DNA from: Pseudomonas bubulae | Lineage (GTDB): Bacteria > Pseudomonadota > Gammaproteobacteria > Pseudomonadales > Pseudomonadaceae | Assembly: GCF_900618535.1 (NCBI RefSeq) | Contig: NZ_UYJA01000006.1 | Span: forward strand, 1-64,000 | Direction: 5' to 3' | Length of the DNA stretch: 64,000 nucleotides | Shown here: positions 36,032-45,216 of the stretch, one piece after another | Layout: the number at the start of each line of letters is the position of its first letter | Position numbering within the stretch: the first letter of the stretch is position 1 | The notes under the pieces: model-generated | Told to the model about the DNA's origin: nothing | The model's database searches: none | The model's input: the letters and a program-made list of their open reading frames with translations, nothing else | Program-made: the position numbers and the translations under genes

Positions 36032-36925
36032 ATGGCCAACGCTTTACCCGATCTGAAACTATTGCGAATTTTTGCCAGCGTGGTCAGGCACCAGGGGTTC
36101 GCCAATGCCCAGCAGGCGCTCAACCTCTCGACGTCTGCCATCAGCACTTATATGAGCCAGCTTGAAACCAATCTGGGGCTGGTGCTGTGCCATCGCGGTC
36201 GTGGCGGGTTCAGCCTGACCAGCAAGGGCGAGTTGTTCCATCAGGAAACCCTGCGCCTGCTGGGCGAACTGGAAGGTTTCGAGCAATACGCGGCAGCGCT
36301 CAAGGGTGAGTTGCGCGGTACCCTGAACCTGGGTGTGATCGACTCGACGGTCAACGACAAGGCCTTGCCCTTTGCCGAGGCCATTGGTGCCTACAGCCAG
36401 GAGCATCCAGCGGTGCACCTGCATTTATCGGTGATGAGCCCGTATGAATTGCAGCTCGGGGTTCAGGACAATCGCCTGGACCTGGCCATCGGAGCGTTTT
36501 CCACGCGCATGAGCGGGCTGGTCTACCAGCCGTTGTACCGCGAGCAGCACTGGCTGTACTGCAGCACGCGACACCCTCTGTTCAGTGAGCGGCGTATCCC
36601 CGGGCCGGTGATTACCCAGCAGCGGATGGTCGGGCGCGGCTACTGGAGCCAGGCTGAACTGGCGCGCCACGGCTTCAAGCACAGCGCGGCGACGGTGGAC
36701 AGCATGGAGGCACAGCTGATTCTGGTGCTCTCGGGCGCCTACATCGGTTACCTGCCCGAACACTATGCCGAGCCCTGGGTGGAGAAGGGTGACCTGCGCG
36801 TGCTGCTCCCCGCGACCTTTGGCTATCAGGCACCGTTCTCGATGATCGTGCGCCGTGGTCGCAGCCGCGAACCCTTGATCCAGACGTTTCGCGACCTGCT
36901 CAAAGCCCAGCTTCATAAACCTTGA
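36032..36925 (+). CDS. gbuR: LysR regulator of the guanidinobutyrate cluster (GbuR-like)
   Basis: A 297-residue LysR protein: helix-turn-helix at about residues 8-65 (LKLLRIFASVVRHQGFANAQQALNLSTSAISTYMSQLE), then the effector-binding domain. It is divergent from gbuA, as in P. aeruginosa PA1422, where GbuR activates gbuA in response to guanidinobutyrate. The start is set at ATG 36032 with AGTGAG upstream; a GTG at 36014 would lie inside the REP doublet region and is less likely. Confidence 0.82.
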   Translation: MANALPDLKLLRIFASVVRHQGFANAQQALNLSTSAISTYMSQLETNLGLVLCHRGRGGFSLTSKGELFHQETLRLLGELEGFEQYAAALKGELRGTLNLGVIDSTVNDKALPFAEAIGAYSQEHPAVHLHLSVMSPYELQLGVQDNRLDLAIGAFSTRMSGLVYQPLYREQHWLYCSTRHPLFSERRIPGPVITQQRMVGRGYWSQAELARHGFKHSAATVDSMEAQLILVLSGAYIGYLPEHYAEPWVEKGDLRVLLPATFGYQAPFSMIVRRGRSREPLIQTFRDLLKAQLHKP

Positions 36926-36942
36926 ACGAGCCCGTTTACTCT

Positions 36943-37548
36943 ATGTCCCGAGCCCAATGCCCGCGCTGTATGCGCCCGCAGTCCCACTGCCTGTGCGAAC
37001 TTATTCCACAACTGGCAAGCCGTACCCGCGTGTTGCTGTTGCAGCACCCCAGTGAGGTCAATCACGCACTGAACACCGCCCGACTGGCAGCCTTGGGGCT
37101 GACCAACGCACAATTGGTGGTTGGCGAGGTGTTCGAAGATTTGGCAACCTTGCTCAACCCGCCGGGGTATCGGGCGCGGTTATTGTTCCCCGGTGACGAT
37201 GCGCAACTGATCGTGGCCGATGTTGTCGGCGAGCAAGACCTGCCGTTGCTGTTGGTGGTACCCGATGGCACCTGGCGCAAGGCGCGCAAGTTGCTGCACC
37301 TTAATCCGCTGCTGGCGCAATTGCCGCGGGTGACGTTGCCCGAGGGCGCTGTGTCACGTTACCGGTTGCGCAAGGCGCCGGGGCCGGGTGCCCTGTCTAC
37401 TTTGGAAGCGATTGTGCAGGCGCTGGAAATTCTGGAGCCGGCCACCTCGTTCACGCCGTTGCTGCGCCCGTTCGAGGCGCTGATTGAAGGCCAGATCGAA
37501 GCGATGGGCGCCGATACCTATCTGAAAAATCACGGGCACAAGTCGTAA
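36943..37548 (+). CDS. DTW-domain tRNA-uridine aminocarboxypropyltransferase
   Basis: A 201-residue DTW-family protein. It has the N-terminal zinc-like cluster CPRCMRPQSHCLCE and the family motif PDGTWRKARKL that gives the fold its name. Members transfer the aminocarboxypropyl group of SAM to uridine in tRNA (TapT-type, acp3U). A TTG at 36922 overlaps the gbuR stop and could allow coupling, but ATG 36943 starts exactly at the cysteine cluster and is chosen. Confidence 0.85.
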   Translation: MSRAQCPRCMRPQSHCLCELIPQLASRTRVLLLQHPSEVNHALNTARLAALGLTNAQLVVGEVFEDLATLLNPPGYRARLLFPGDDAQLIVADVVGEQDLPLLLVVPDGTWRKARKLLHLNPLLAQLPRVTLPEGAVSRYRLRKAPGPGALSTLEAIVQALEILEPATSFTPLLRPFEALIEGQIEAMGADTYLKNHGHKS

Positions 37549-37551
37549 TCT

Positions 37552-37637
37552 GTGGGCGCGGGCTTGCTCGCGATGCAGGTTGCGGGGTATGTCAGGGAAA
37601 CCGAGTTGGGGCGATCGCGAGCAAGCCCGCTCCCACA
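37552..37637. repeat. REP doublet
   Basis: An inverted pair from GTGGGCGCGGGCTTGCTCGCGA (37552) to TCGCGAGCAAGCCCGCTCCCAC (37637), between the DTW gene and the convergent DUF454 gene. The left arm has a GC substitution. Confidence 0.88.
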
Positions 37638-37642
37638 GGGTT

Positions 37643-38041
37643 TCAGGGTTTTTCGAGGGTTTTTTGTCGCAGGATGTAGATGCTCACCAGCACGGCACTG
37701 GTCAGCATAAAGCCCCGGGCCCATGGCAAGGGTACCAGGTAGCAGGACAGGCCAATGCTCAGCCACATCAGGCCAATGGCGTAGACCTTGCCCTTGAGCG
37801 GGATGCCATTACCGTCCAGGTAGTCGCGGATCCATGGCCCGAGCCGTGGGTGCTCGACCAGCCATTGATAAAAACGCGGCGAACTGCGCGCAAAGCATGC
37901 GGCAGCCAATAGCAGAAAGGGGGTTGTAGGCAGTACCGGCAGAAATATGCCGATCACCCCCAGGGCTACGCTCAGCCAGCCAATGGCAAACAAAGCGTAG
38001 CGCAGCAACCGCGGGCGGTTGCCGAGTGGGGGCTGAACCAC
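37643..38041 (-). CDS. YbaN-family (DUF454) inner-membrane protein
   Basis: A 132-residue protein with three to four hydrophobic helices and the conserved GVIGIFLPVLPTTPFLLLAAACFARSSP block of DUF454/YbaN. Function unknown. It starts with GTG seven bases after the stop of the UPF0149 gene, so the two are likely one transcript. Confidence 0.85.
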   Translation of the reverse strand: MVQPPLGNRPRLLRYALFAIGWLSVALGVIGIFLPVLPTTPFLLLAAACFARSSPRFYQWLVEHPRLGPWIRDYLDGNGIPLKGKVYAIGLMWLSIGLSCYLVPLPWARGFMLTSAVLVSIYILRQKTLEKP

Positions 38042-38048
38042 TAAAGGA

Positions 38049-38636
38049 TCAGTGGTGGCGCGGTTTGAGGATCGCCGGCTTTTCGTCTGGCGCCTGGCAC
38101 AGCAGGTACAGGGCCGTCAGCGCTTCCGGAATCTGAACGATCATGTCGTCCATCAGGTTGGCATCTTTGGCGATGTCTTCGAATTCTGGCTGATCATCGA
38201 ACAGGCCCGAGCCCACCATGATTGGCAGCAGCATTTCGCTGACTTCTTCTTCGGCGGTTTCGAACCAGGCGGCTTCGCGCATGAATACGCCTTCCATAAA
38301 GCCTACACACCAGCCGCGCAGGTCGGAATCATCCGGCTCGTCGCCCAGATCCAGGTCGCATGGCAATTCGAACTCTTCATCGGATGCCAACTGGCGAGCG
38401 ATATGTGCCTTGAGCTGGATCAGCGTGCCTTCGATTTCGGCGCGCTGGGCGTCGTCCTTGTAGTGCGGGGCTTCGGAGAAGATCGCGTCGATCCATTCGC
38501 GCTCTGGCACTTCCTCGGAACAGATGGATAGGGCAGTCAGATAGCCGTGGGTGGCCACGTAGTCCAGCGCCTCGTCATGCAGCTCGTCGGCGTCGAGGAA
38601 GGCTTGCAGGCGGGTTAGTTGCTCAGCGAAGGACAT
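38049..38636 (-). CDS. UPF0149/YecA-family protein
   Basis: A 195-residue acidic, soluble protein of the YecA/YgfB family (LRGWCVGFMEGVFMREAAWF, EEVSEMLLPIMVGSGL). It lacks the C-terminal zinc SEC-C tail of some YecA proteins. No function established. ATG 38636 follows AGGTAA. Confidence 0.82.
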   Translation of the reverse strand: MSFAEQLTRLQAFLDADELHDEALDYVATHGYLTALSICSEEVPEREWIDAIFSEAPHYKDDAQRAEIEGTLIQLKAHIARQLASDEEFELPCDLDLGDEPDDSDLRGWCVGFMEGVFMREAAWFETAEEEVSEMLLPIMVGSGLFDDQPEFEDIAKDANLMDDMIVQIPEALTALYLLCQAPDEKPAILKPRHH

Positions 38637-38905
38637 TAAGTGTTACCTAGTAAATAAACGATAGTGAATTCTAGGCTTTCTTGAGCTTCCAAGCCAGTCG
38701 CAGGGCACATTTGCCATCAGTTCCCGGTTATCGGTGTTGCAATTACACCCCCCGCAGCGGGGGAGTGCTCGGGTATACTGCCGCGTTTTGTGATGCCCTG
38801 CGTTAAATGTCGCGTACCGGTGGCCTGGGTCCGAGCCTTTTAGAGGCTTGCGGGCGTAGCGGATCGTGCTGGCGCAGGGGTGTTTCGGCGATTTCTGGAG
38901 TTTCT

Positions 38906-41035
38906 ATGCTCGAACAGGCTCAACGCGTACTCAAAGACATCTTCGGCTACGACAGTTTCCGTGGCCGCCAGGGTGACATTATTGAGCGCGTGGCCAATGG
39001 TGGCGACGCCCTGGTGCTGATGCCCACCGGCGGCGGCAAGTCCCTGTGCTTCCAGGTGCCGGCCTTGCTGCGCGATGGCCTGGCCGTGGTGGTATCGCCG
39101 CTGATTGCCTTGATGGACGACCAGGTCGCGACCCTTGAAGAACTCGGGGTGGCCGCGGCGTCCTTGAATTCGACCCTGAGTGCCGAGCAGCAGCGCGAGC
39201 TGGCCAACCGTATCAAGCGCGGCGAAGTCAAGATGCTCTATCTTGCGCCGGAGCGTCTGGTGCAGCCGCGCATGATGGCGTTTTTGCAGAGCCTGGACAT
39301 CGCCTTGTTTGCCATCGACGAAGCTCACTGCGTATCGCAATGGGGCCACGACTTCCGCCCTGAATACCTGCAGCTGGGCCAACTGGCTGAAGTGTTTCCC
39401 AATGTGCCGCGAATTGCCCTGACGGCCACGGCCGACAAGCGCACCCGCGAAGAGATCGTCACTCGCCTGCATTTGCAGAATGCCGAACGCTTTTTGTCGA
39501 GCTTCGACCGTCCCAATATTTTCTATCGCATCGTGCCCAAAGAGCAGCCGCGCAAGCAGTTGCTGGCGTTCTTGTCGGAGCGTCGCAGCGATGCGGGCAT
39601 CGTCTACTGCCTGTCCCGTAAAAAAGTCGATGAAGTCGCGCAGTTCCTCTGCGATCAGGGGTTCCCGGCCTTGCCGTATCACGCCGGCTTGCCCAGCGAC
39701 ACCCGGGCTGCCAACCAGAAGCGCTTCCTCAACGAGGAAGGGCTGATCATGGTAGCCACCATTGCGTTCGGTATGGGCATCGACAAGTCCAACGTGCGTT
39801 TCGTTGCGCATCTGGACTTGCCCAAGTCGCTAGAGGCGTATTACCAGGAAACCGGCCGCGCAGGCCGTGATGGTCTGCCGGCGGATGCCTGGATGGCCTA
39901 CGGCCTGCAAGACGTGGTGATGCTCAAGCAGATGCTGCAAAACTCCGAAGGCGACGAGCGACACAAGCGTCTGGAGCACCACAAACTCGACGCCATGCTG
40001 TCGCTGTGTGAAGAAACCCGCTGCCGCCGTCAGACCCTGCTCGCTTACTTTGATGAAGAAATGCCACAACCTTGCGGGCATTGCGACAACTGCGTGGACG
40101 GCGTGCAGACCTGGGATGCCACCGAACCGGCACGCCAGGCGCTGTCAGCGATTTATCGCACGGGCCAACGTTATGGCACCGGGCATCTGATCGACGTGTT
40201 ACTGGGCCGCGAGAACGAAAAAGTCCGCAGCTTTGGCCATCAACATCTGTCTGTTTTTGGTGTGGGCAAAGCCCGCGCCGAAGGCGAGTGGCGCACGCTG
40301 TTCCGCCAATTGGTGGCCCGTGGTCTGGCTGACATCGATATTGAAGGCTACGGCGGCCTGCGCCTGAGCGACAGCTGCCGGCCGTTGCTGCGTGGCGAAG
40401 TGACCCTGGAGCTGCGTCGCGAGCTCAAGCCGCAAACCTCGGTCAAGAGCAGCTCTGCCAGCCCGGCCAGCCAGCTGGTGCGTGGCGAAGAGCGCGAACA
40501 GTGGGAAGCCCTGCGTGCCCTGCGGCGCAAACTGGCCGAGGAGCACGGCGTACCGCCCTATGTCATCTTCCCCGACTCCACGCTGCTCGAAATGCTGCGC
40601 AGCCAGCCCACCTCGATGTCCGAGATGGCCAGGGTCAGCGGTGTCGGTGCACGCAAGCTGGAGCGTTATGGCGAGGCATTCCTCGAAGTGCTGGGCGGGC
40701 AGGGCGAAACACCGAAGGTGGTGGCCGATATCCGCCACGAACTGATCAGCCTGGCCCGCGCCGGCATGACTCCGCTGCAGATCAGCGGGCAATTGCAGTG
40801 CTCGGAAAAGAACGTTTACACCATGCTGGCCGAAGCCATAGGTCGTCAGGAGCTGTCGCTGGAGCAGGCACTGGACTTGCCTGAAGAGCTGATGGAGGAA
40901 GTGCAGGATGCATTCCTCGATGGTGAAGGCGAGCTGCCGAGCGTGGCCAGCATCGCCGAGCAGTTCAAGGGGCGGGTACCTGAGGGCGTGCTGTATTGCG
41001 TGCGTGCAGCCCTGCAATCGGAGTTTGAAATCTAG
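38906..41035 (+). CDS. recQ: ATP-dependent DNA helicase RecQ
   Basis: A 709-residue helicase with Walker A TGGGKS at 41-46, DEAH at 138-141, the FDRPNIFY and RAGRDG blocks, a four-cysteine zinc site at about 373-396 (CRRQ...CGHCDNC), a winged-helix domain and an HRDC domain near 525-600. RecQ unwinds DNA in recombination and repair. The start is ATG 38906 with CTGGAG five bases upstream; the frame is open 33 codons further but those residues look non-coding. The C-terminus is extended beyond the E. coli length by about 100 residues, as is usual in Pseudomonas. Confidence 0.95.
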   Translation: MLEQAQRVLKDIFGYDSFRGRQGDIIERVANGGDALVLMPTGGGKSLCFQVPALLRDGLAVVVSPLIALMDDQVATLEELGVAAASLNSTLSAEQQRELANRIKRGEVKMLYLAPERLVQPRMMAFLQSLDIALFAIDEAHCVSQWGHDFRPEYLQLGQLAEVFPNVPRIALTATADKRTREEIVTRLHLQNAERFLSSFDRPNIFYRIVPKEQPRKQLLAFLSERRSDAGIVYCLSRKKVDEVAQFLCDQGFPALPYHAGLPSDTRAANQKRFLNEEGLIMVATIAFGMGIDKSNVRFVAHLDLPKSLEAYYQETGRAGRDGLPADAWMAYGLQDVVMLKQMLQNSEGDERHKRLEHHKLDAMLSLCEETRCRRQTLLAYFDEEMPQPCGHCDNCVDGVQTWDATEPARQALSAIYRTGQRYGTGHLIDVLLGRENEKVRSFGHQHLSVFGVGKARAEGEWRTLFRQLVARGLADIDIEGYGGLRLSDSCRPLLRGEVTLELRRELKPQTSVKSSSASPASQLVRGEEREQWEALRALRRKLAEEHGVPPYVIFPDSTLLEMLRSQPTSMSEMARVSGVGARKLERYGEAFLEVLGGQGETPKVVADIRHELISLARAGMTPLQISGQLQCSEKNVYTMLAEAIGRQELSLEQALDLPEELMEEVQDAFLDGEGELPSVASIAEQFKGRVPEGVLYCVRAALQSEFEI

Positions 41036-41154
41036 CTATTACGGGGATTATGTAACGATTGATTGACTTATAGGCCTTGCCTATGAGCAAACGGCATGCT
41101 TAGCTGACTAATAATTAGTTTCACTCTATTTTCAGTCTAAACATTGAGTTTTTT

Positions 41155-41589
41155 ATGCCGTTAACCGATCAACACCGTTTTGGTATGCAACTGGCCCAAA
41201 TGTCCCGTGGTTGGCGTGCCGAGCTGGATCGTCGTCTCGCTGGCCTGGGCCTGTCCCAGGCACGCTGGCTGGTGCTTTTGCATCTGGCCCGTTTTGACGA
41301 GGCGCCCACGCAGCGCGAGCTGGCCCAGAGCGTTGGCGTTGAAGGTCCGACACTGGCTCGTCTGCTTGACAGCCTCGAGGCGCAGGGGCTGGTGCAGCGT
41401 CACGCGGTGGTTGAAGACCGCCGTGCGAAAAAAATCGTCTTGAGTGATTCTGCCCGCCCGCTGATCGAACAGATCGAAGCCATTGCCACGGCGTTGCGTC
41501 AGGAGCTGTTCGTGGGTATTGATGAAGAAGAAGCGCGCATTTGCCTGCGTGTGCACAAGCGGATTCTGGATAACCTCGAAAAGAACTGA
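41155..41589 (+). CDS. MarR/SlyA-family transcriptional regulator
   Basis: A 144-residue winged-helix dimer. It has LSQARWLVLLHLARFDEAPTQRELAQSVGVEGPTLARLLDSLE (recognition helix) and the wing residues VVEDRRAKKIVLS, closest to the SlyA/HpaR type and corresponding to PA3341. The target genes are unknown. Upstream, AT-rich DNA (41090-41150) contains short inverted repeats that could be its operator. A REP doublet separates it from plpD. Confidence 0.85.
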   Translation: MPLTDQHRFGMQLAQMSRGWRAELDRRLAGLGLSQARWLVLLHLARFDEAPTQRELAQSVGVEGPTLARLLDSLEAQGLVQRHAVVEDRRAKKIVLSDSARPLIEQIEAIATALRQELFVGIDEEEARICLRVHKRILDNLEKN

Positions 41590-41606
41590 TCTCACACATC
41601 CCTGTT

Positions 41607-41691
41607 GTGGGAGCGAGCCTGCTCGCGATGGCATCACTGCGGCCTGCCTAAAAGACCACGCTGCCAGCATCGCGAGCAGGCTCGCTCCCAC
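41607..41691. repeat. REP doublet
   Basis: A near-perfect inverted pair with arms GTGGGAGCGAGCCTGCTCGCGATG (from 41607) and CATCGCGAGCAGGCTCGCTCCCAC (to 41691). Both arms carry the same C/G swaps relative to other copies, so compensatory change has kept the pairing. Confidence 0.92.
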
Positions 41692-41710
41692 AGTAGTCTG
41701 TTTTCAGCCG

Positions 41711-43897
41711 TCAGAACGTCTGCCCCAGGTTCAGATACAGCGCTTTCTGGTCATCATCGTTGAAGCCGTAGCTGAAGTTCAGCGGCCCCAGCGGCGTGTC
41801 AAAGCCGATAAAAATGCTCGCCGCATTGATATAGCCGCTGTTGTACTCGTTGTCGTTGTTCCAGGCACGTCCGCGCTCCAGAGAAGCGCCGGCATACAAC
41901 GGAAAATCAAACGGCAAATACGAGCGGGGCGTGAGGCGACGATAATAAACGGCGCGCATCAGGCTTATATTCTGTGCCGAAATCGCATCTTCCCTGAAAC
42001 CCGAGAGTTGTCGTGCCCCGCCGAGCAAGAAGCTCGAGGTGACAATTTCAGTCTTGTCCAGAGTACGTCCGTAACGCCCGCCCAATATCCAGGTATTGGG
42101 GCCTGAACTCATGGCTTTGTCCAGTTTGAATTCCCACTGTCGATAGCGCTCATCCGAGCCAAGGCTCGGGTCGAACTGGCGCAGGCTCAGGCTGATGTCT
42201 TCTCCTGAATGGGGGAAGTACACGTTATCCAGTGAGTCGAATGAGTACTTCAAATCATAGGATCCCTCTTTGAAGTTGAGGCTTGGCATGTCGCGCTCAC
42301 CGATGCGTACGTCAGCCTTGCCCCATGCCTCACCGATGCCCAGGCGAATTTCACCGCTATTACCGATTTGGCGACCAAAGTTAAGACCAAAGCCATAGCG
42401 CTCCAGCCGGTACTCGGCAATAGGGTCGTTCTCGTCGATGATTTCCACGTTTTGTGACTGGGCGCGGATATAGGGGGCGACAAAGTAGCGCGAGCCGGCA
42501 TCCAGGGGCTGGTAAAATTCGCTGTACAGCTCTTGCTTGTCGCCAATCTGCACCCGCGTCAGCCATTCGGCACCCAGCCGGTTGATGCCGTTGACTCGGT
42601 AGCTGGCACCAATATTGAACGCGCTGTCGCCGCGCATGTCGTCCGACAGGTTCAGCCCCAGGCGCAGGTAGTCAGTACCGCTGCGCTTGCCTTTGGCGCT
42701 GATGACCAGGGTGCGCTCCTTGCCCTTGTGCACCACGCGGTATTGCACCTGATCGAAGTAATCGAGCCCGTACAACGTGCCCATGTCACGTTGCAGGCGG
42801 CCCAGGTCCAGGGGCTCGCCGATGGGCTGGCGAATATAGTAGCGGATTACCGAATCGCCGATTTTCGAGTCGTTTTCGATCTTGATCGCGGTAATCACCG
42901 GAGTGCGTTCTTCGGGGGTGCGGGCTTCAGCCAGTTGCACGTCCGTAGGTTGACGCAGGCTGGCGAGGCGTTTCTCAAGCACCTGCGTGGCCCTGTAGCC
43001 TGCATTGATGATGTCAAGTGAGCGGCCAAAATCAGTGGCGCCATAGCTGGCCAGGGCGGGCTGAATCAAAATATCGTCAGGCTTCAATGATGCCAGCTGC
43101 ACTTCTGAATTGCTTCGGGTCATCAGGGTGATCGACTGGTTGAGGATGTCGAACACGGTGTTGAGTTGTTTGCGCCCCCGCAACGGGGTGCCGATATCCA
43201 CCACAATGACCATGTCCACGCCCATCTCCCGGGCCACATCCACCGGGATATTGTCGACCATGCCGCCATCGACCAACAGCTGGCCGTTGATCTCGACCGG
43301 GGCGAATACCGCCGGGATTGACATGCTGGCGCGGATCACCTGGGGCAGATGCCCTTTGCGAAACACCACTTTTTCGCCATTGACGATATCAGTGGCCACG
43401 GCGCGGAACGGGATTGGCAGTTTGTCGAAGTCGCGCACATCACTGCTGTGGGCCAGCAGGCTTTCGAGCAGCAATGCCAGGTTCTGGCCCTGAATCACGC
43501 CCAATGGCAGGCCCAGGCTGCCATCGTCGCGGAAACTGAGTTGTTGCTTGACCAGAAAGTCGCGGTCATCCTGCTTGCGCCGAAAAGGTATGTCTTCGCG
43601 CTCCGGCGCATCGGACAGGGCCTCTTGCCAGTCGATGCTCAGCGCGAGTTTTTCCAGCTCATCGATTTTGTAGCCGGAGGCATACAGACCGCCAATCACT
43701 GCGCCCATGCTGGTGCCCGCGATGGCATCGATATGAATGCCCTGTTCTTCCAGGGCCTTTAATACGCCAACGTGGGCCAGGCCACGGGCCGCGCCGCCGG
43801 ACAGCACAAGGCCGACTTTGGGTTTGGCGGCTTCGGCGGCAAACAGCACCAAAGGGCAAAGACACAGGAACAAACAACAGAGCAGGCGGCGCATCAT
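41711..43897 (-). CDS. plpD: Patatin-like phospholipase PlpD (type Vd autotransporter)
   Basis: A 728-residue protein: signal peptide (residues ~1-22), patatin domain with oxyanion loop GGAARG, nucleophile S63 in GTSMG and aspartate D210 in VDGGM, then a POTRA domain (~320-405) and a C-terminal Omp85-type barrel ending in LGQTF. This matches P. aeruginosa PlpD, a lipase A1 secreted through its own barrel. Two adjacent ATG codons at 43897 and 43894 are possible starts. Confidence 0.94.
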   Translation of the reverse strand: MMRRLLCCLFLCLCPLVLFAAEAAKPKVGLVLSGGAARGLAHVGVLKALEEQGIHIDAIAGTSMGAVIGGLYASGYKIDELEKLALSIDWQEALSDAPEREDIPFRRKQDDRDFLVKQQLSFRDDGSLGLPLGVIQGQNLALLLESLLAHSSDVRDFDKLPIPFRAVATDIVNGEKVVFRKGHLPQVIRASMSIPAVFAPVEINGQLLVDGGMVDNIPVDVAREMGVDMVIVVDIGTPLRGRKQLNTVFDILNQSITLMTRSNSEVQLASLKPDDILIQPALASYGATDFGRSLDIINAGYRATQVLEKRLASLRQPTDVQLAEARTPEERTPVITAIKIENDSKIGDSVIRYYIRQPIGEPLDLGRLQRDMGTLYGLDYFDQVQYRVVHKGKERTLVISAKGKRSGTDYLRLGLNLSDDMRGDSAFNIGASYRVNGINRLGAEWLTRVQIGDKQELYSEFYQPLDAGSRYFVAPYIRAQSQNVEIIDENDPIAEYRLERYGFGLNFGRQIGNSGEIRLGIGEAWGKADVRIGERDMPSLNFKEGSYDLKYSFDSLDNVYFPHSGEDISLSLRQFDPSLGSDERYRQWEFKLDKAMSSGPNTWILGGRYGRTLDKTEIVTSSFLLGGARQLSGFREDAISAQNISLMRAVYYRRLTPRSYLPFDFPLYAGASLERGRAWNNDNEYNSGYINAASIFIGFDTPLGPLNFSYGFNDDDQKALYLNLGQTF

Positions 43898-43964
43898 GAG
43901 TCTCTGGGCAAGCGAGAAAGGCGGCTATTATAGCGGCGCCTTCCTTTCAAGAGCCTTTGAAATC

Positions 43965-44252
43965 ATGTCGATCAATAAACCCGAAATTGTCATTACCTAC
44001 TGCACCCAATGCCAGTGGCTGCTGCGTGCCGCCTGGCTGGCTCAAGAGTTGCTCAGCACCTTTGCCGAAGACCTGGGCCGGGTCGTGCTGGAGCCTGGCA
44101 CCGGTGGGGTGTTTCGCATCACCTGCGACGGTGTGCAGATCTGGGAACGCAAGGCTGACGGCGGCTTTCCCGAAGCCAAGGTGCTCAAGCAGCGAGTGCG
44201 TGACCAAATTGACCCGCAGCGCGACCTGGGGCACAACGACCGGGCTCAGTGA
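43965..44252 (+). CDS. Rdx/SelW-family thioredoxin-like protein
   Basis: A 95-residue protein of the SelT/SelW/SelH family, with a redox motif C13-T-Q-C16 (YCTQCQW) and the TGGVFRI/WERKADGGFPEAKVLKQRVRDQI body. Here the selenocysteine position is cysteine. Roles in redox protection are suggested for the family. The ATG at 43965 is preferred to much earlier codons. The last 7 bases overlap the convergent EamA gene. Confidence 0.88.
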   Translation: MSINKPEIVITYCTQCQWLLRAAWLAQELLSTFAEDLGRVVLEPGTGGVFRITCDGVQIWERKADGGFPEAKVLKQRVRDQIDPQRDLGHNDRAQ

Positions 44253-45139
44253 GCGGCGGCGTCCAGCCCTGCCTTATCTGGTGCGGGGCCGCTGCGCATG
44301 CGGCTCGACACCACGATGGCGACGATTATCAGTACACCGCCCAGCAACATGCGCAGCGAGGGTGTTTCGTGGAACAGCAACCATGCCAGGGTGATGCCAT
44401 AGACCGGTTCCATGGCAAAGACCACGGCGGCAGTGCGCGCCTTGATCACTGCCAGGCTGGCGACGAACAGGCTGTGTGCCACGCCGGTGCAAAACACCCC
44501 GAGCAGACCGATCCATAGCCAGTCCAGCGGGCGGACTTCGCTCAACCCCGGGCCGGCAAAGGGCAGCAGGCACAACGCGACCACCGCGTTTTGCCACATG
44601 GCGGCCTGCACGGCGGGCATCCGCCCCGCGTTGGCGCGGTTGTTCAGCGACAGCAGTGAAAACAGCAACCCGGAAGCGACGGCCCACAGCAGCCCTTCGG
44701 TGGCCTGGCTGGCCAGGTCAAAGCTTGGCGTGACCAGGATCAGCCCGATGCTGACCAGCGCCACCAGAACTATTTCGTTGGGACGAATGCGTTCGCGAAA
44801 AATCAGTCCTTCCAGAATCACCGTGAACGCCGGGAAACTGGCAAAGCCCAGGGTTGCAATCGCGACCCCGGCGATTTTTACCGAGACAAAAAAGCTTATC
44901 CAGTGCCCGGCCAGCAGCACACCGCTCAGCAGCAAACTGCGGGCGTCGCGCAGGGTCAGTCGGTACCAGGCGCTGCGTTTGGCCAGCGCGGTGAAGCACA
45001 GCAATGCCAGCACTGCGAAAGCGGCGCGGCCAAATACGATGATCGAAGCCGATGCAGCGGCAAGTTTGCCGAACACGCCAGTCAGGCCAAACATCAAAGC
45101 GCCGATATGCAGGGCGCCCAGGGCAGTACGCGGAGTCAT
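44246..45139 (-). CDS. DMT-family (EamA) transporter
   Basis: A 297-residue protein with ten membrane helices and both EamA repeats (FVSVKIAGVAIATLGFASFPAFTVILE, with the FREX-like turn RERI). Probable small-molecule exporter. It lies 77 bases downstream of the AraC regulator on the same strand, and is probably under its control or in its transcript. Confidence 0.87.
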   Translation of the reverse strand: MTPRTALGALHIGALMFGLTGVFGKLAAASASIIVFGRAAFAVLALLCFTALAKRSAWYRLTLRDARSLLLSGVLLAGHWISFFVSVKIAGVAIATLGFASFPAFTVILEGLIFRERIRPNEIVLVALVSIGLILVTPSFDLASQATEGLLWAVASGLLFSLLSLNNRANAGRMPAVQAAMWQNAVVALCLLPFAGPGLSEVRPLDWLWIGLLGVFCTGVAHSLFVASLAVIKARTAAVVFAMEPVYGITLAWLLFHETPSLRMLLGGVLIIVAIVVSSRMRSGPAPDKAGLDAAAH

Positions 45140-45216
45140 TGCAATCCTTGGTTCAATACAGGCAAGGCGTGCAGTCTACGGGGCAGGGCAGGGAGCTGTC
45201 TGTCGCGACACTGGCG

